DNA from: Ignelater luminosus
Taxonomy: Eukaryota > Arthropoda > Insecta > Coleoptera > Elateridae
Direction: 5' to 3'
Length of the DNA: 64,000 nucleotides
Assembly: GCA_011009095.1 (NCBI GenBank)
Contig: VTPC01003963.1
Coordinates: forward strand, 40,222-104,221
Positions 1 to 12,419 of this stretch are shown piece by piece (the stretch's first letter is position 1; each line of letters begins with the position of its first letter). The notes beneath the pieces were generated by a model. It worked only from the letters and a program-made list of their open reading frames with translations. It ran no database searches and was not told where the DNA came from. The position numbers and the translations under genes were made by a program.

Positions 1-3000
1 AGGTTTGTAGAACTTGCGATAAGATCTCTGTCCTTCGTCAACCTGCTCTGATATTTAACATGCTCTCCTCTGATATAGTGACTTCCCTAGGTGGCAAAGA
101 GGTTTTTACGAGTGCCTACTGTAGTTTATTGCCTGAGGTGCTAGCTCGCAGGTTGTTCTTCCAATGTTCCTTTGAATTCTTTGCAGTTCTTCATGGACTG
201 ACATTCTTGCAAATTGGTTTCTAATTTACGGCCCATTCGGATTGTAGCACTAGTGCTGCATGGCAATGGGCAAAATATTCTTGCAGTTTTCTATTTATTA
301 TTTTCGGAATTGGGTCGTTGAATCATAGGATGGCTTTAAGGATGCGTAGAAATAACAATTTCTAGCTGCTAGCCATAAGTATACGTTTGTCAATAGATTT
401 TGACGTGCTCTTGTTGATTTTGGAAGCGTGGACTATTTCTAGAATTGTCGATGCTAGGCAAAATAGCTACAAATGTATCTTTTGAAATCTGCTTCTTGTA
501 TACCAAAAAGCTCGTGTTTCCAACCCAAGTATTGGTCTACAATTTACACTTGTATTATCACCATTTGGTTTATCATAAATTTCAAGGTAGTTGGAAGTGC
601 TTTTATTTTGTGTCCCTTTGTTAATATTAATTTCTGTTTCATAATGTCCCCTGTATTTTAATTTTTGTTTTTCTATTTTTCTCTTATTGCTCCTTTAGGT
701 ACTATCACGAATAGTTGGAGCCTTCAGGAAAAATTTATAATAAATTTGAAGAACTTTAGGAATCTCAAGCATACATTTAACCTTCCAAATAATTTATTTA
801 GGTCGACTAACATTTACACTTTAATAGCATTGGTTTGCTATTTTCTTGTTATCGCAATAATCGCTTTTCCATCAAAGCTAAGTGTAAGGCAAAATTAAAT
901 TTGACATTCTTGCCATTGTTTGTTAATTTTTGGCAGCTCTAGATTATTTAACTTTGACTTATAGTTATAATCAAATTTTGGAAATCAAGTTCAAAATAGC
1001 CTTGAATTCTCTTACAAAACCAACCTGGTGAGATACAGTGAAACAACAAGCTAAGAAGGTCGAAATCGATAATCAGTTCTTCTTCCCGTTATCTTATGAA
1101 ATGCAGTCGTGCAGACCTGCGAAGATACAGCATAGTCTGTGCTACAATAACGTCGATTATCTTTTCTCCAAGCCAATGGGAAAGTCAATAGTTTTAATTA
1201 GTGGTGCTATAGGTCAAGACAAATTAGATGCCAACAGTGAAATTACAGAGCAGTAAAAAATAAAAATTTATTCATGTGATTGTATTTATACACATTCTTA
1301 GACAAAAAATGACAAATGAAATGAAATAAAGGATACAGTCTGACCGTTGACCTCTATTGGAAATTGGAATATTATACGAGAGTAAATTGTAGAAGGTAGA
1401 AAGCTGTAAAACAACGGATTGCAGCAGTTGTTCATCTCTTCTTCCGTCATATTCACAAAATCTACTACCTTTTGTTGGTTTATAATTTTCGCCAATAAGA
1501 AACAAGTATGAAGCGCGTTACGACTTATTGGCTGTTAACAGTTTGTTATCTGGTTGGAATTCAATTTATTCTAATGTGAACCAGCCTTTTATTAATAATA
1601 AGTAATTTCAAATTTTTCAATCATTGGTTTTGTGAAACCATCACTAGGTTTATTCTTTCTTGATCTCCATTCCGTTAATAATAGCTTCACGGTCTATCAC
1701 ATATGATAAGTATATCTTTTGCATCCTATGTAATTTCTTGCAGAAAATGTTCTTAAGCTAATTACATAATAATTAATTATAAAGTAGAAAGCTAGTTTTC
1801 TTAGACCACCTTATACATACAGAAAAACTTTTCATTAAAAATACAAGTTTTCTAACATTTTACTGTTCGTGCCATATCTACTATTATTTATAGCTACCGC
1901 CTATGTAGCGTTGATGTTTTCCATCATTCATTCAGATTTTGTCAACACAAAAACACGTAACTGCTGAAAGTTTGGAACTTACTGTAAAGGTCATTATTAA
2001 ACTGCAACGTCATTCTCAAACTCGAACTTTAGGACGCAGTAAGTACAAGGAAATGTAAAACAATTATCCTTAGAACATGGCAATAAAACGAAGATTCTTT
2101 TAATACACTTTTTATATTAGTAGTGGAAATCGCCCACAAAAAAATTTACGACGCTGTTCTACTTAAAAAGAGATAAAAAAGACATCTTTCCTAGGCGAGC
2201 GCTATTTTATAAAATTATAACGAGAAGAAATTGCTGTACAGATGTCAAAACACGGGCAACTGTAGCCTCCACGGTTTTATTTTTATACGGAAATATTTAA
2301 GTATAGTATAGTAAATAAGATTAAAATAGAAATATGACTTGTTTAGCAATATTTTTTATTTTGGACTTATTAGTATGTTACCTGGTTACTTTACACTCAG
2401 CTGATTTTATATTTAAAATATAAAGAAAAATGAAAAAGTCAACAAGAATTTTTCATCTACCAATTTAATATTTTAAATATTATCTTATGTTAGGAAGCTT
2501 TTTGATAAGCCCCTCCAGCATTTTCTCAATACTCTCGTTTGTAAATATTGTTTCACAAGGTGAACTGAACAGCAAAAATGGTACTTTTCAGAATAAAAAT
2601 ACGGAACATTTATTTCTTTGTGTTTTATGATTATTCTGTATTAAAAATGATCAAAGTTGGCGGGTGGTGAAAGAAATGTTATAAAAGAAGACATGTAACT
2701 ATTAGTGTAACGATATTGGAGCCAAACGACTTCAATAGATTTTAGAAAACTACTAACCTTGACAGTAGACTTGAAATCTGAAACACCCACCTTAATTTTA
2801 ACTTGGCCGTCACCTAGGCAACACTTCGTACGCAACGCTATTGCAAGTAACAGCTCCGTTTATTGTAATTTTCAATATACAGTGTGGACAGAAATGATGT
2901 TACTATAATATTACATTATTGTAGCTTTTAATTGTTTTCACACCTTTTTTTCTAAAGAGATAGTTTCAAGATTTTAAAAAAATTTGATTTAATTCGAGAT

Positions 3001-4310
3001 TTAAAAATTTATTGTTTATCTGCTTTTTTTGAAGACTACGATACACAAAAGTAAATGCATTTTAGATGTGATTGGTTTTCAATTTTGGGTTTACAGCTAT
3101 TGTAGTTTGAAAATATGCTGTATTAAACAGGACCGATTTTATTTGCAACTTAGAGCAGTCATAATCTTAGTTTTTTCTAATTTGATTAAAATAAGAAATG
3201 GGTTCATCTCTTGTAATGTTCTGTATCTTAAATTAATACCAGGGGTAAACTTTGTTCCAATACTTTAAAATTAACCCAGAGGGCTTTTTGGTTCTTCATG
3301 TTGGTATAGAATAAATCACTTTTTTGTATGTTTACGCTACTGATTTTGTTTTGAAACAACTAAGTTTGGGAATTATCATGTCGAGCATAATCAATATGTT
3401 TTTGTACTTGTTGAGTATTAAAGATAACAGTAGGTTAACTTAAATTATTTATTAAAGTAAAAAAGTTTATATTAAGAGATAAGCTTTTCCTTTAAAATTT
3501 TCTATTAATAAATTTTAATTCAATGCCAATGACTTTCTTACTGGCAAATGTCAACCTCAGAACAAAAAAGTCAATTCAACTGTCAAGTAATACGTACGAC
3601 TTGCAACATAAAAACTAAGGAATAAGAAGTATCGATTACACAGCCTAACAAGGGTATCTAAATTTTGGGTTTTCGTTTTTAAAGTATTTGATCAGCGTAT
3701 ACCATGATTGAAACAGATTGAGCTTTAAACTATATTCACTCTAAAACATTTTAATCCAAAAGTAGAACTGTCTACATTTTCCCATCTGATTAACTCAGCA
3801 ACTTAATTACCTACCAGAGAATAATAATTATTATCATTACACTAAATTGCTCTTCTTGTCCTTTTAACCTTTTTGATGGATATTGGATGATAAAGTGATA
3901 CAAGATATCTTGTCGTGCTTCCTTGAAAGTGTTTAATGTTCCATATTGAGTTCTCATATACTAGGCGTATATTATTCTTTGTTGTTTCTGCATACAATCT
4001 TGAGTCACTTATACCTGACTATGACATTCCAAGAAGTAAACAAGTTCAAGATTAAGAAGATAAATTATTACTTTTGTACTATCACTCATCACCACTTTGA
4101 TATATGTATATTTCTTCGTTAAATTAGAACTTAGAAGCTCTTTAGAATCAAATTCCATTCTATAACTGAAATCATACTTTCCAATCGTCTAGGAATCTTG
4201 AAAATTTAGGCAAAACATAATACATTGATATTTTTCTGTTTTTTCGATTCCAAAACTGCTCAATCGAGAACTGTACTGAAAGTTAAAACTAGACACAGTA
4301 CATCCAGCTT
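1..4310. other. AT-rich stretch without a recognised gene
   Basis: No convincing coding exon, RNA gene or complete element is visible. The first 224 bases hold one open frame (3-224, plus strand) that enters from outside the window and ends in TAA. It could be the tail of an exon or chance, and its peptide was not recognised. The remaining open frames are under 85 codons, AT-driven and lack family motifs. Confidence 0.5.
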
Positions 4311-4319
4311 TTCTGATTA

Positions 4320-5985
4320 GAGCAGTAGATTTTGACATTACCAAATCTAATAGACAACAAATAATTTCATTAACTTAGAATACTAATGGAAAAAATTGAT
4401 TATCACTCAATGGTAGAAAGTTGAAGTCTGTTACCAAGCGCAGTATGTTTAGCTTTTTGCTTTGCTAGAGCACTTCCATGTTGATCATTACGAGATCAAA
4501 TGAGGAATATCGATTTTATTTCGATGGTAGGAAGTTATATTCTGTAACCAAGCTAGGCATGTCTAGTTTTTTGTATTTAGCTCTGTCTTAATCATTACCA
4601 TATCTCTTGAGAAATATTGATTTCGTTTCATCAGTAGGAAGCTGAACTCTGTGATCATGTGAAAATGTGAATCTGTTTGCTTAGAGCAGGCAGCCCGATG
4701 TTTCTTCGAATAGATACCGCCCAATCTTTCCTATTAGGAAATACCAAAGCTAAGAGAGTTTTAATTTTCTTATAAGTAATTAGTTAGTAAGAGCAATCCA
4801 ATCTTGATCCCTACTACATCTAATGAGGTAAACGAATTTTGTTTCACCAATAAAAAGTTAAATTCTGTGACCAAGTAAAGTATATAAGTTGTTCTTGCTT
4901 ACAGCAGTTCAATCTTGATCATTACCAAAATTAATGAAAAACTTCGATAATGTTTTGGTGGTAGGAATTTAGATTCTGTGACCAGTATCTCTAATGTTGT
5001 TTTGCTTAGAGAAAGTCTATCTTAATCATTACCAAGTTGAATGGAAAACATCGATTTTGTAGCGATAGCAGATAGATTCTGTTAGAAAGCGTAGCATGTC
5101 CAGTTTGTTTTTGCTCGGAGCAACCCCATTGTGATCGTTATCAAATCTAATGGAAATATCGATTTTTGCTTGATGGTAGGAAGTTAGATTTTGCAACCAA
5201 CCATGTTCTTTTTACTTAAAGCACTTTGGTGTTAATTAGTACCAAATCTAATTGGGAATATCGATTTTGCTTCAATGGTAGGAAATTTTCTTGCTTAGAG
5301 CAGCTTCATTTTGATCCTTACCAAATCTAATTTGTTTCAATGGCAGGAAGTTAAGTTCTGTGACCAAGCGTAGTATTTCAGTTTTTTTTGCATAGAATTC
5401 TTGTATACTAATCATTGCCCAACCTGAGGGGGAAAATTGATATTGCTTCGATTGCATGAAATTAACTTCTGTAAACAAACGTAGTATGATTAGTTTCTTT
5501 GCTTCAAACAGTCCCATTCTAATCATTCTTCTCTTCTTCTCTCGACAGTAGGAAATTAGATTCTATGACCAAGACAGATATCGATTTTGTTTCTGTGGTA
5601 GGAAGTCAAATTTTGTGACTTTGCAGAATTTCTTCCTTGGAACAATTCTATCTTGATCATTACTAAATTTAATGGGCAACTTTGATTTTGTTTTGCTAGT
5701 AAGAAGTTGAACGCTGTGACTAGGCGTAGATGTCAATTTTTTAGTTGTCTAAGCAATTTTACCAAGTCTGATGGAAAGCGTTGATTTTGTTTCTATGAGA
5801 AGCTAAATTCTCTAACCAGGTGTAGTATGTGCAGTTTTGTTTTTGTTTAAAAGTGTTCCATTTCGAGCATTGCCAAATCTAATACGCAAGTAGGAAGTTT
5901 AATTCTATGACCAAGTGTAATACCTCCATTCTTTTTTTTTTGTTTACAGTAATCCCATCTTAATTATTGCCAAATCGAATGTCAT
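4320..5985. repeat. Degenerate tandem array, about 15 units of 105-118 bp
   Basis: The same ordered set of motifs recurs roughly every 110 bases: GGTAGGAAGTTAGATTCTG, then TGACCAAGCGTAGTATGT, a TTTGCTTAGAGCA block, GATCATTACCAAATCTAATG and ATATCGATTTTGTTTC. The GGTAGGAAGTT block is seen near 4521, 4637, 4848, 4957, 5172, 5272, 5338, 5543, 5593, 5694 and 5884, with weaker versions between. Units differ by many substitutions and small deletions, so the array is old. On the minus strand parts stay open and repeat an LRLVTELNF-like peptide every 38 codons or so, which follows from a period near a multiple of three. No known satellite name is assigned. Confidence 0.85.
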
Positions 5986-5989
5986 ACAA

Positions 5990-8900
5990 GTAAAGTGTGA
6001 GATTTCAAGTAGGCAAGAGCAGCCTACATTTTGACAAATACATTTATATGAGAACGATTCTGAAAAGAATACTCTAAAGATTTCATGAGTTTGCTTAAAC
6101 CCCTTTTGGTTTTTAAACCTCTTTCAGATCTAACTATGCATGGATCATATATTTCCAGAGAACTTACAACCTCATGTGTTCCTATACTTTGTTGACATTG
6201 TCATCCCTTCACATACTTTACTGAATTAACCGAAATGAAGTAAAACGGAAGAAAAAAGCTTTCTCTTAAACTTGTTGTTCATTTTTTTTGTAAAGCTTTA
6301 AGGATTTTTAAAAACAAGAAGTTTTTGCGAGGATGATTCCGTTTCATGCTTTCGACATCCTGTATAATTAGACAGCAAACCAGAACATCCATTTAACAGG
6401 CAATGCCAATATTCTACTTTCATGATCAGTAATTTAACTGAAGTTAAACATTTTTTTGAATTTATTGTTCTGTTTATGCAAGAATGTTTCATTCTAAGGG
6501 TTTATTTTTCAAAGTGAAATCTGAAAGTCATATAACTCAAAAATAAAAAAGGAAAACATGAAATAATAACTAACCGTGTGTACCAAGAGATCTCAAGCGT
6601 ATAACCGCATAAGTGCAAACAGTTAAAACAGAAAAAGAGAATTTCAAACTTTTTAATTTCCACTGTAGGGGGAATTCATTTCGAACTTTAAAAAATTAAA
6701 AACTCAAATAAATGCCCCATTATCATTTTCATTTTGTTAAATTGGTTTGTTGGTCATGCAGAATTTATCATTAAAATTGAGATAATTGCAATCTAGCCAC
6801 TTTAAATCAACGGAACTCTTTTATAAGCACTTAAACATTCGGAAAAATAAAACTTGAAATACACAAAGATATTACGCTTTACTCAATTAACTTTAATATA
6901 AGCAAATCCCAAGCAATTTACATTTTCATGTTTTTTTCAGATTAAACGCCGTATCCTGAAAAGTTTACAGAGAGTTTAAGCCCCACGGGGCCTCGGAGAC
7001 CGAAAACTGCTGCAACAGAAACGAATCAGGAGAAAAAAACACAAAAATAAGTAAGTAAACGGAAATGAACTAGGATATTTTAGTTTAATTGATCGTGTCT
7101 TTTCAATACGTTCTAAAGAGGAGAACTGTAGGATCAGCGTTAATGTTTTATGCTTGGTGAAAGAACGTGAAGAACAATGCACTTTAATTAGTGACGATTT
7201 ACTGTGAAATTACAAATTCCTATATTGAAATTTAAAACTTTGTGAAACAAGAACTCATTATCTTTAAAACATGACTGGGTGTATTAGGATTGATAATAAA
7301 ATGAATTTTATTATTCTTCTTATAGTTGTCTTTTATATTAGCAATTTACAGAGCAAACAAGTTGTGATAAAATCTTAATTTTAATAAATTTCTATGGAAA
7401 CAATAACGACACGGCAAGCAAACTGTAGCATTTTATTTGTTTTTCATTTCTGTTTCCAGTAGATTTCTTTTTATATAAGCATAAAAGAAGTTTGTTAAAC
7501 AAGAATCTTATGAAGTAGAAAACAACTTCTTCCCTTCTTGTGATTTTGTTTTAATTAGGCTGTTTCCTTTGTGATCTATCTATTAGTTGCTGTTAACATC
7601 TATATTTCAATTTTTATCTTTTTCAATTATATTTTATGTTATTATACAATTTCTATATAAGATATAAAAGTTTAGAACTCTATTATGTTCTTAAGTCTAA
7701 TACACCTTCTATAATCCCCGATATCTCTTTTTCTAAAACTTCTATCCCCATAAAGTTTTATTTGAAAATATTAATGTTTCATAAGAAACTTAAAAACTTT
7801 TGCGGGGGATAATTCCGATTATATTATTATTATTATCGCAATAATCTAAATTTATGTAATCTTACCTAGATGAAGGAATACCAGTCACTAAAATAAAAAC
7901 AATGTAGAATTTCAAAATATGAATACAAAATCATACCCTAGTTGTACATAAAATTAAAAATGTAACAAACCAATCGTAGTTTCACAATACTTTGAGATCA
8001 GCTGGGAAAATATTTAGATGAGAAATCAAATTTAATTTCAAATTAAACAATAAAATGATTTTGAATAGAACATTTAATCCAGGTTTAGTTTTAGATGTGT
8101 GACAACATGTACATAGAAGTAACTAAATCGCAATAGAATAAAGTATTATGTTATATCTACCCTCTCCGCATTGGCAAAACGTTAGAAATCAAGGCCGCCA
8201 ACCGAGCCTTGTTCGGTGCATCGCAATTATATTTCTATTATGGTATTTCAATTTTTTATATTTTATTAAATTCCTAAGACAATTTGTTTAACTAATTTAA
8301 TAGATTTGTAATAGCATTCTTCTGTCTATGTCATACTGTTTATAAAATTCAATTAATTTTTTATAAATAAAATTTAATATGCCTTGAAAGTATTTTAAAT
8401 TAATTTATTATTACAAACAACTTAAATGAAATACATTTTTTCCTAGACAAATTTTTTTACTGTCTATTTTGGAGTGCAAGCACAACTTAAATTAAACAAC
8501 TGCTACCACCTACTGTATTTCTATCGAAATGTATTATTTAACAACGAAAAATAACAAGCATTTTGCTTTTTGTCTACATGCATTATTATCGTTTATGAGC
8601 AACTATTTTTAACTTTTAAATTTCAGTTTTCTTTGAAGTGTTTATTACGTGTTCCCATCACAAAAGTACCCGTCAGAACAAAAAAAAATAAATGGCAAAA
8701 TGTAATTTTCAATGGTGGTGTAACGACACTTAAAAATAATTTGCTTCCGAGTGGATGAATAATGATGTTATTCTTCGCACTTATATTATTAAAAATTAAT
8801 GATTGGTGATTAAACCAATTTTAATGTATCCGTTTAATAAATAAAAGTGAACACTAAAATTTTAAAATTGAGTGTTATTGGGAGGTCTCTAAAAAGGATG

Positions 8901-9090
8901 AAATATAGCCTTACTTAATTGTTACAATAGTGTGAAAACCTTTTTGAAAGGGGATTTTGGCCATAGCAGAAGCTAACTTTAAAACAAACATGGTGGTACT
9001 CTCCATCAAAAACAGTTCTACTCTTATCATTGTCCTGCATGTGTAAGCTATTATTTCGCTTGATTACCGAGCAAGATGGAACTCAGCAGA
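5990..9090. other. AT-rich stretch without a recognised gene
   Basis: The sequence is A/T-dominated with short simple runs, such as ATT repeats near 7822. Frames are short and show no family motif. I see no exon pairs with good splice sites and no terminal repeats. Confidence 0.5.
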
Positions 9091-9149
9091 TTCTACGCAA
9101 AACTGTTGAACAGTAAGATTTTGTAGCTTGCGCCCTATGCAGGTATAAG

Positions 9150-9840
9150 GTCATATTTACCAGAAAAGTCATTTTTCATTTTCACAACATTCATATTTGG
9201 ACAGATGAAGGTTCCCATGCTGTTTCAGAATCCAAACATAAACAATGTTTTAGTTCGAATGTATAGTTTGACATTTTAGAAGACTGACCCACTATTAGGG
9301 CTAGAAATCAGAAGGCAATAATCCTGGAAGAAACTAAATGTTGAATAACAGCACCAAAACAAAATTTTGCCAATTACATTTTCTTTTGACCATTATTTTC
9401 TGCTTAAAAAATATTTTTTAATTGAGACAAAATTTGTAAATACGTCAATGATGAACATATTACCTATTCTTTTAAAATATGTCCTTTTATATCAAAGGCT
9501 CATGTTATTTACACAGGATGTTGAGCCGCCGTCGCACTTTACTCTTGCTGTTAGGAAATTTTTAAATTGAACGATTAATGAGAGATACATTAGAAGGGAA
9601 AATCCTGTTGTTCCAGTTCCAGGCTTGTAGATGAATTTTTTGTAGTCAGTTATAAAACTTAAGATCATTGTATCGTTGGAAATAGTTGACTTACATGTTG
9701 ATTAAGACTTTTTGAATTATCAAGAGAGTTTAGCTTTGTTTAGGAACACCCTGCACAGAATGTCTCTAGAATAAACGATCGCAACAATATTCTTTACCTT
9801 TTGTCATTCCAATGTTGTGGAGAGAACAAAAGGACCATGT
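9150..9840 (+). mobile_element. mariner/IS630-type transposase fossil
   Basis: Conceptual translation shows pieces of the DDE transposase common in beetle and ant genomes. FHNIHIWTDEGSHAV lies near 9180-9225 and corresponds to the family's HN.H.WA.ENPHA block. HFTLAVRKFLN lies near 9530-9570 and corresponds to the PPHFSLAVREYLN segment that follows the second catalytic aspartate. ERYIRRENPVVPVPGL follows and matches the ERWIGRGGP...ARSPDL region. The pieces lie in the family's order on one strand but in different frames with stops between them, so this is a dead copy. No terminal inverted repeats could be placed. It abuts the degraded gene-family copy that begins near 9860. Confidence 0.75.
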
Positions 9841-9859
9841 TTAAGATTGCTACTTCTGC

Positions 9860-11170
9860 CTTAATAAGACTGCAGGACTCAATCGTCGCAAGAAACGAAA
9901 ATATGATTATGTGGGAACAGTGTCAGTTCACACACCCCAACCACATGATGAGTATCATCTAGTTTCTCAACCACCAATAGAATCAGAAACCGACGAGAGT
10001 CAAGCTGCTAGTAATACTAGTAGTGAAACTATTGACGAATCGAGAGATCCTGATTTCGCCCCATCTATATCCAGTGAACCGCATTTAATTAGGCAAGTCG
10101 AATTAAACGACCTAGTGAGAAATTTAAGCCTATCAAAGTCACAAGCAGAACTTCTTGAATTGCGGCTACAACACATGAATCTGTTGGCACAAGGAACAAG
10201 AATTAGCATTTTTCGCAAGCGACATGATCTTGCTGATTTCTACAGCATGGACGGCAATTTGGTCTATTGCAATGACATTTATAACTATTTTAAGACTTGC
10301 GGGATACAGCACGACCTTAGTTTTTGGAGATTATTCATAGATTCATCCAAGACCAGCCTTAAGGCAGTATTATTACATAATGGAAATGTTTATCCTTCTA
10401 TTCCAATAGGTCATGCGACTTGCATGAAGGAAACATATGAAAATCTGAAACTCCTACTAGAGCAGATAAAGTATAAACAATATTCCTGGAGCCTCTGTGC
10501 TGATTTTAAAGTTATTGCAATTATTTTAGGTATGCAGCAAAGCTACACGAAATACTACTGCTTTTTATGTCTTTGGGACAATCATTATATTAAGCAGAAG
10601 TGGCCACCACGAAAGGATTTTACGCCAGGAAAAGACAACGTTAGTGGAAAAAGACATAATTATAATTCCGCCTCTGCACGTCAAACTGGAGCTGATGAAG
10701 AATTTTGTTAAAGCACTGAATCGTAAAGGGGGCGATTTCAAATACCTTAAACAGAAATTTCCAAAAATATCAGAAGCAAGACTAAAAGAAAGCATTTTTG
10801 TCAGACCGCGGATACGAGAAATTTTGAATGATAAAACATTTGAAACCAGACTAACGCCACTAGAAAAAAGTAGCCTGGTTATCCATGGTACAAGTTTTAT
10901 CAACTTTATCAATATTGTACAAGCGTTTCACGCTATTGGTTGTAACATGTCTCTTAAAGTGCACATCCTACATTCTCATTTGGATTTCTGCCCTGAGAAT
11001 ATGGGCGACGTTAGTGACGAACATGGCGAGCGCTTCCCCCAAGAGATATTAGGAATAGAAAAACGGTACCAGGCCAAGTGGAATCCTCTTAAGTTAGCGG
11101 ATTAGTGTTGGACACTAAGAAGGGAGGCTGTAGGTGGTGTTTATAAGCGAAAGTCTAATATTTCTTCTCA
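9860..11170 (+). pseudogene. Degraded copy A of a multi-copy arthropod protein family
   Basis: A long frame runs from a basic cluster (RRKKRKY, about 9880-9905) through an acidic Ser/Thr-rich stretch to a conserved core. Core blocks are FWRLFIDSSKTSLKAVLLHN, METYENLKLLLEQIKY-like sequence, FKVIAIILGMQQSYTKY and WPPRKDFTPGK. It continues in another frame with PPLHVKLELMKNFVKAL, GCNMSLKVHILHSHLDF, GDVSDEHGERF and EKRYQAKW. The order and motifs match a family I know only as abundant uncharacterised proteins in arthropod genomes. Copy B lies at 47,840-48,700. This copy carries about two or three breaks. The alternation of a hydrophobic strand plus Asp (LFIDSS), a second Asp (CADFKVI) and an acidic GDVSDEHGE block resembles an RNase H/DDE fold, which is inference only. 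An AATAAA lies near 11,280. Confidence 0.7.
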
Positions 11171-11174
11171 TTTT

Positions 11175-11770
11175 TAGATGTTAAGAGTTGTAAATATAAA
11201 TTGAAGAAATTTATAGGCACAAAAACCTTTGTATTCAAATCCAAAAAATAGAGCTAACTTGTACCTCTGCATTGTATTAAAATAAATATTTGCACATTCT
11301 CTGTTATAATTAGCATGCGTTATTTTATGGGGATTCTAAAAGTAAACTTAAAGTGGACTACATAAACTACGGAAAAAATTGTCATTTGCAGTTTTTCTGG
11401 TTTTTGAACAATATGGAATCATCTCTAACTTTCCTGATCTCAAAACTTAATTTCAAGTTCTTATTGGATATCTCTACTAGTCGGCAGCAAAAATGTGTGT
11501 TGCATTACATGACAGAGATTCATCGAGAACACCCTGTATATTTTCTATTTTCTTAATAAAACTTCAAAATTTTTTTTGGATTAGAGACAGATCGACCTAA
11601 AAAACATTTCTGGGCTGACCTGCCTTATACTATAATTCGCGTCTGGAGGTAGAATGTTTTTTTTTGTATCTGATGAATGATGACTTCTGCTATTCTATAT
11701 AAAAAAATTGCTTGGACTCTATATGCAACTATTGGCAAAGAGTGATCTTCTATAAGTTTATATCGAATAC
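11175..11770. other. Intergenic, with one ACCCTGTATA-type repeat end
   Basis: No gene is seen. A GAACACCCTGTATA end motif lies near 11,528-11,541. It is typical of dispersed insect DNA elements, but no partner end was found nearby. Confidence 0.4.
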
Positions 11771-11772
11771 TT

Positions 11773-12355
11773 CTAGTTTAATATAGCAAGATTCACTTTT
11801 CCAGTTTGTATTACTTGTTTTGTGTTTCTTTCTATTCTGATTCTATCAGCTGGTTTGAGATCAAATCTATAGTTCAAGAAGTAAAGTAGGTTTTTGATTT
11901 CATATTTGTTTAATTCAAGATTCTTTAAACTCTTATGGATCCCCTCTCTGACAGCTAATATGCTTCCTTGTCTTTCCTTTACAGAATAATCTTTGCCAGC
12001 AATGAACAACCACTTTAGTGTCTTAGGTTTGATGTTTCTTAATTTGTGTTCGTTTAAAAACAACCCATTTGCAACCTTTACGTGCTTCTTTTGGAGGTCG
12101 TGCTTCACGCTTTAAGAGATTGCACTAATTGATTTGTCATTTCTTATGTATTTTGTTTGTTCTTTTTTAGCTAATTTATTAATTAAAAACTTTGTAATGT
12201 CTACGAAGTAGAAGCAATCAAAGAACTTGCCCTTTTGTAAACTTCCTGACAGTTGAGCATCACCAAATTGTTTATGGTGTTTTGTTCTTCTTCGAGTTCC
12301 TTCTGTTTGTTTGAAATCGACTCTTTTGCTTTACTCGCTATCACGGTGCGAAACG
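11773..12355 (-). pseudogene. Unrecognised degraded reading frame
   Basis: Read on the minus strand, about 190 codons stay almost continuously in one frame and have a protein-like composition: many Lys/Arg plus regular hydrophobics. Examples are GKFFDCFYFVDITKFLINKL and LKWLFIAGKDYSVKERQG. In this AT-rich DNA, chance frames are much shorter. It is degraded, and I do not recognise the family. It could be part of a mobile or viral fossil or a dead host exon. No terminal repeats or splice signals help decide. It lies about 600 bases past copy A of the arthropod family, on the opposite strand. Confidence 0.4.
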
Positions 12356-12419
12356 CTAACGTTTGGGAACATCTTCTAGGTGATCTGTAGAATGTTTGTC
12401 AAAGAATACTTCATGCTTG

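Noticed and set aside
473-898. Two adjacent plus-strand frames near the left edge
   Set aside because: Strongly AT-driven hydrophobic peptides with no motif and no shared splice signals.
5272-5526. 84-codon minus-strand frame with repeated LRL.TE.NF peptide
   Set aside because: It lies wholly within the tandem array. The peptide repeat reflects DNA periodicity.
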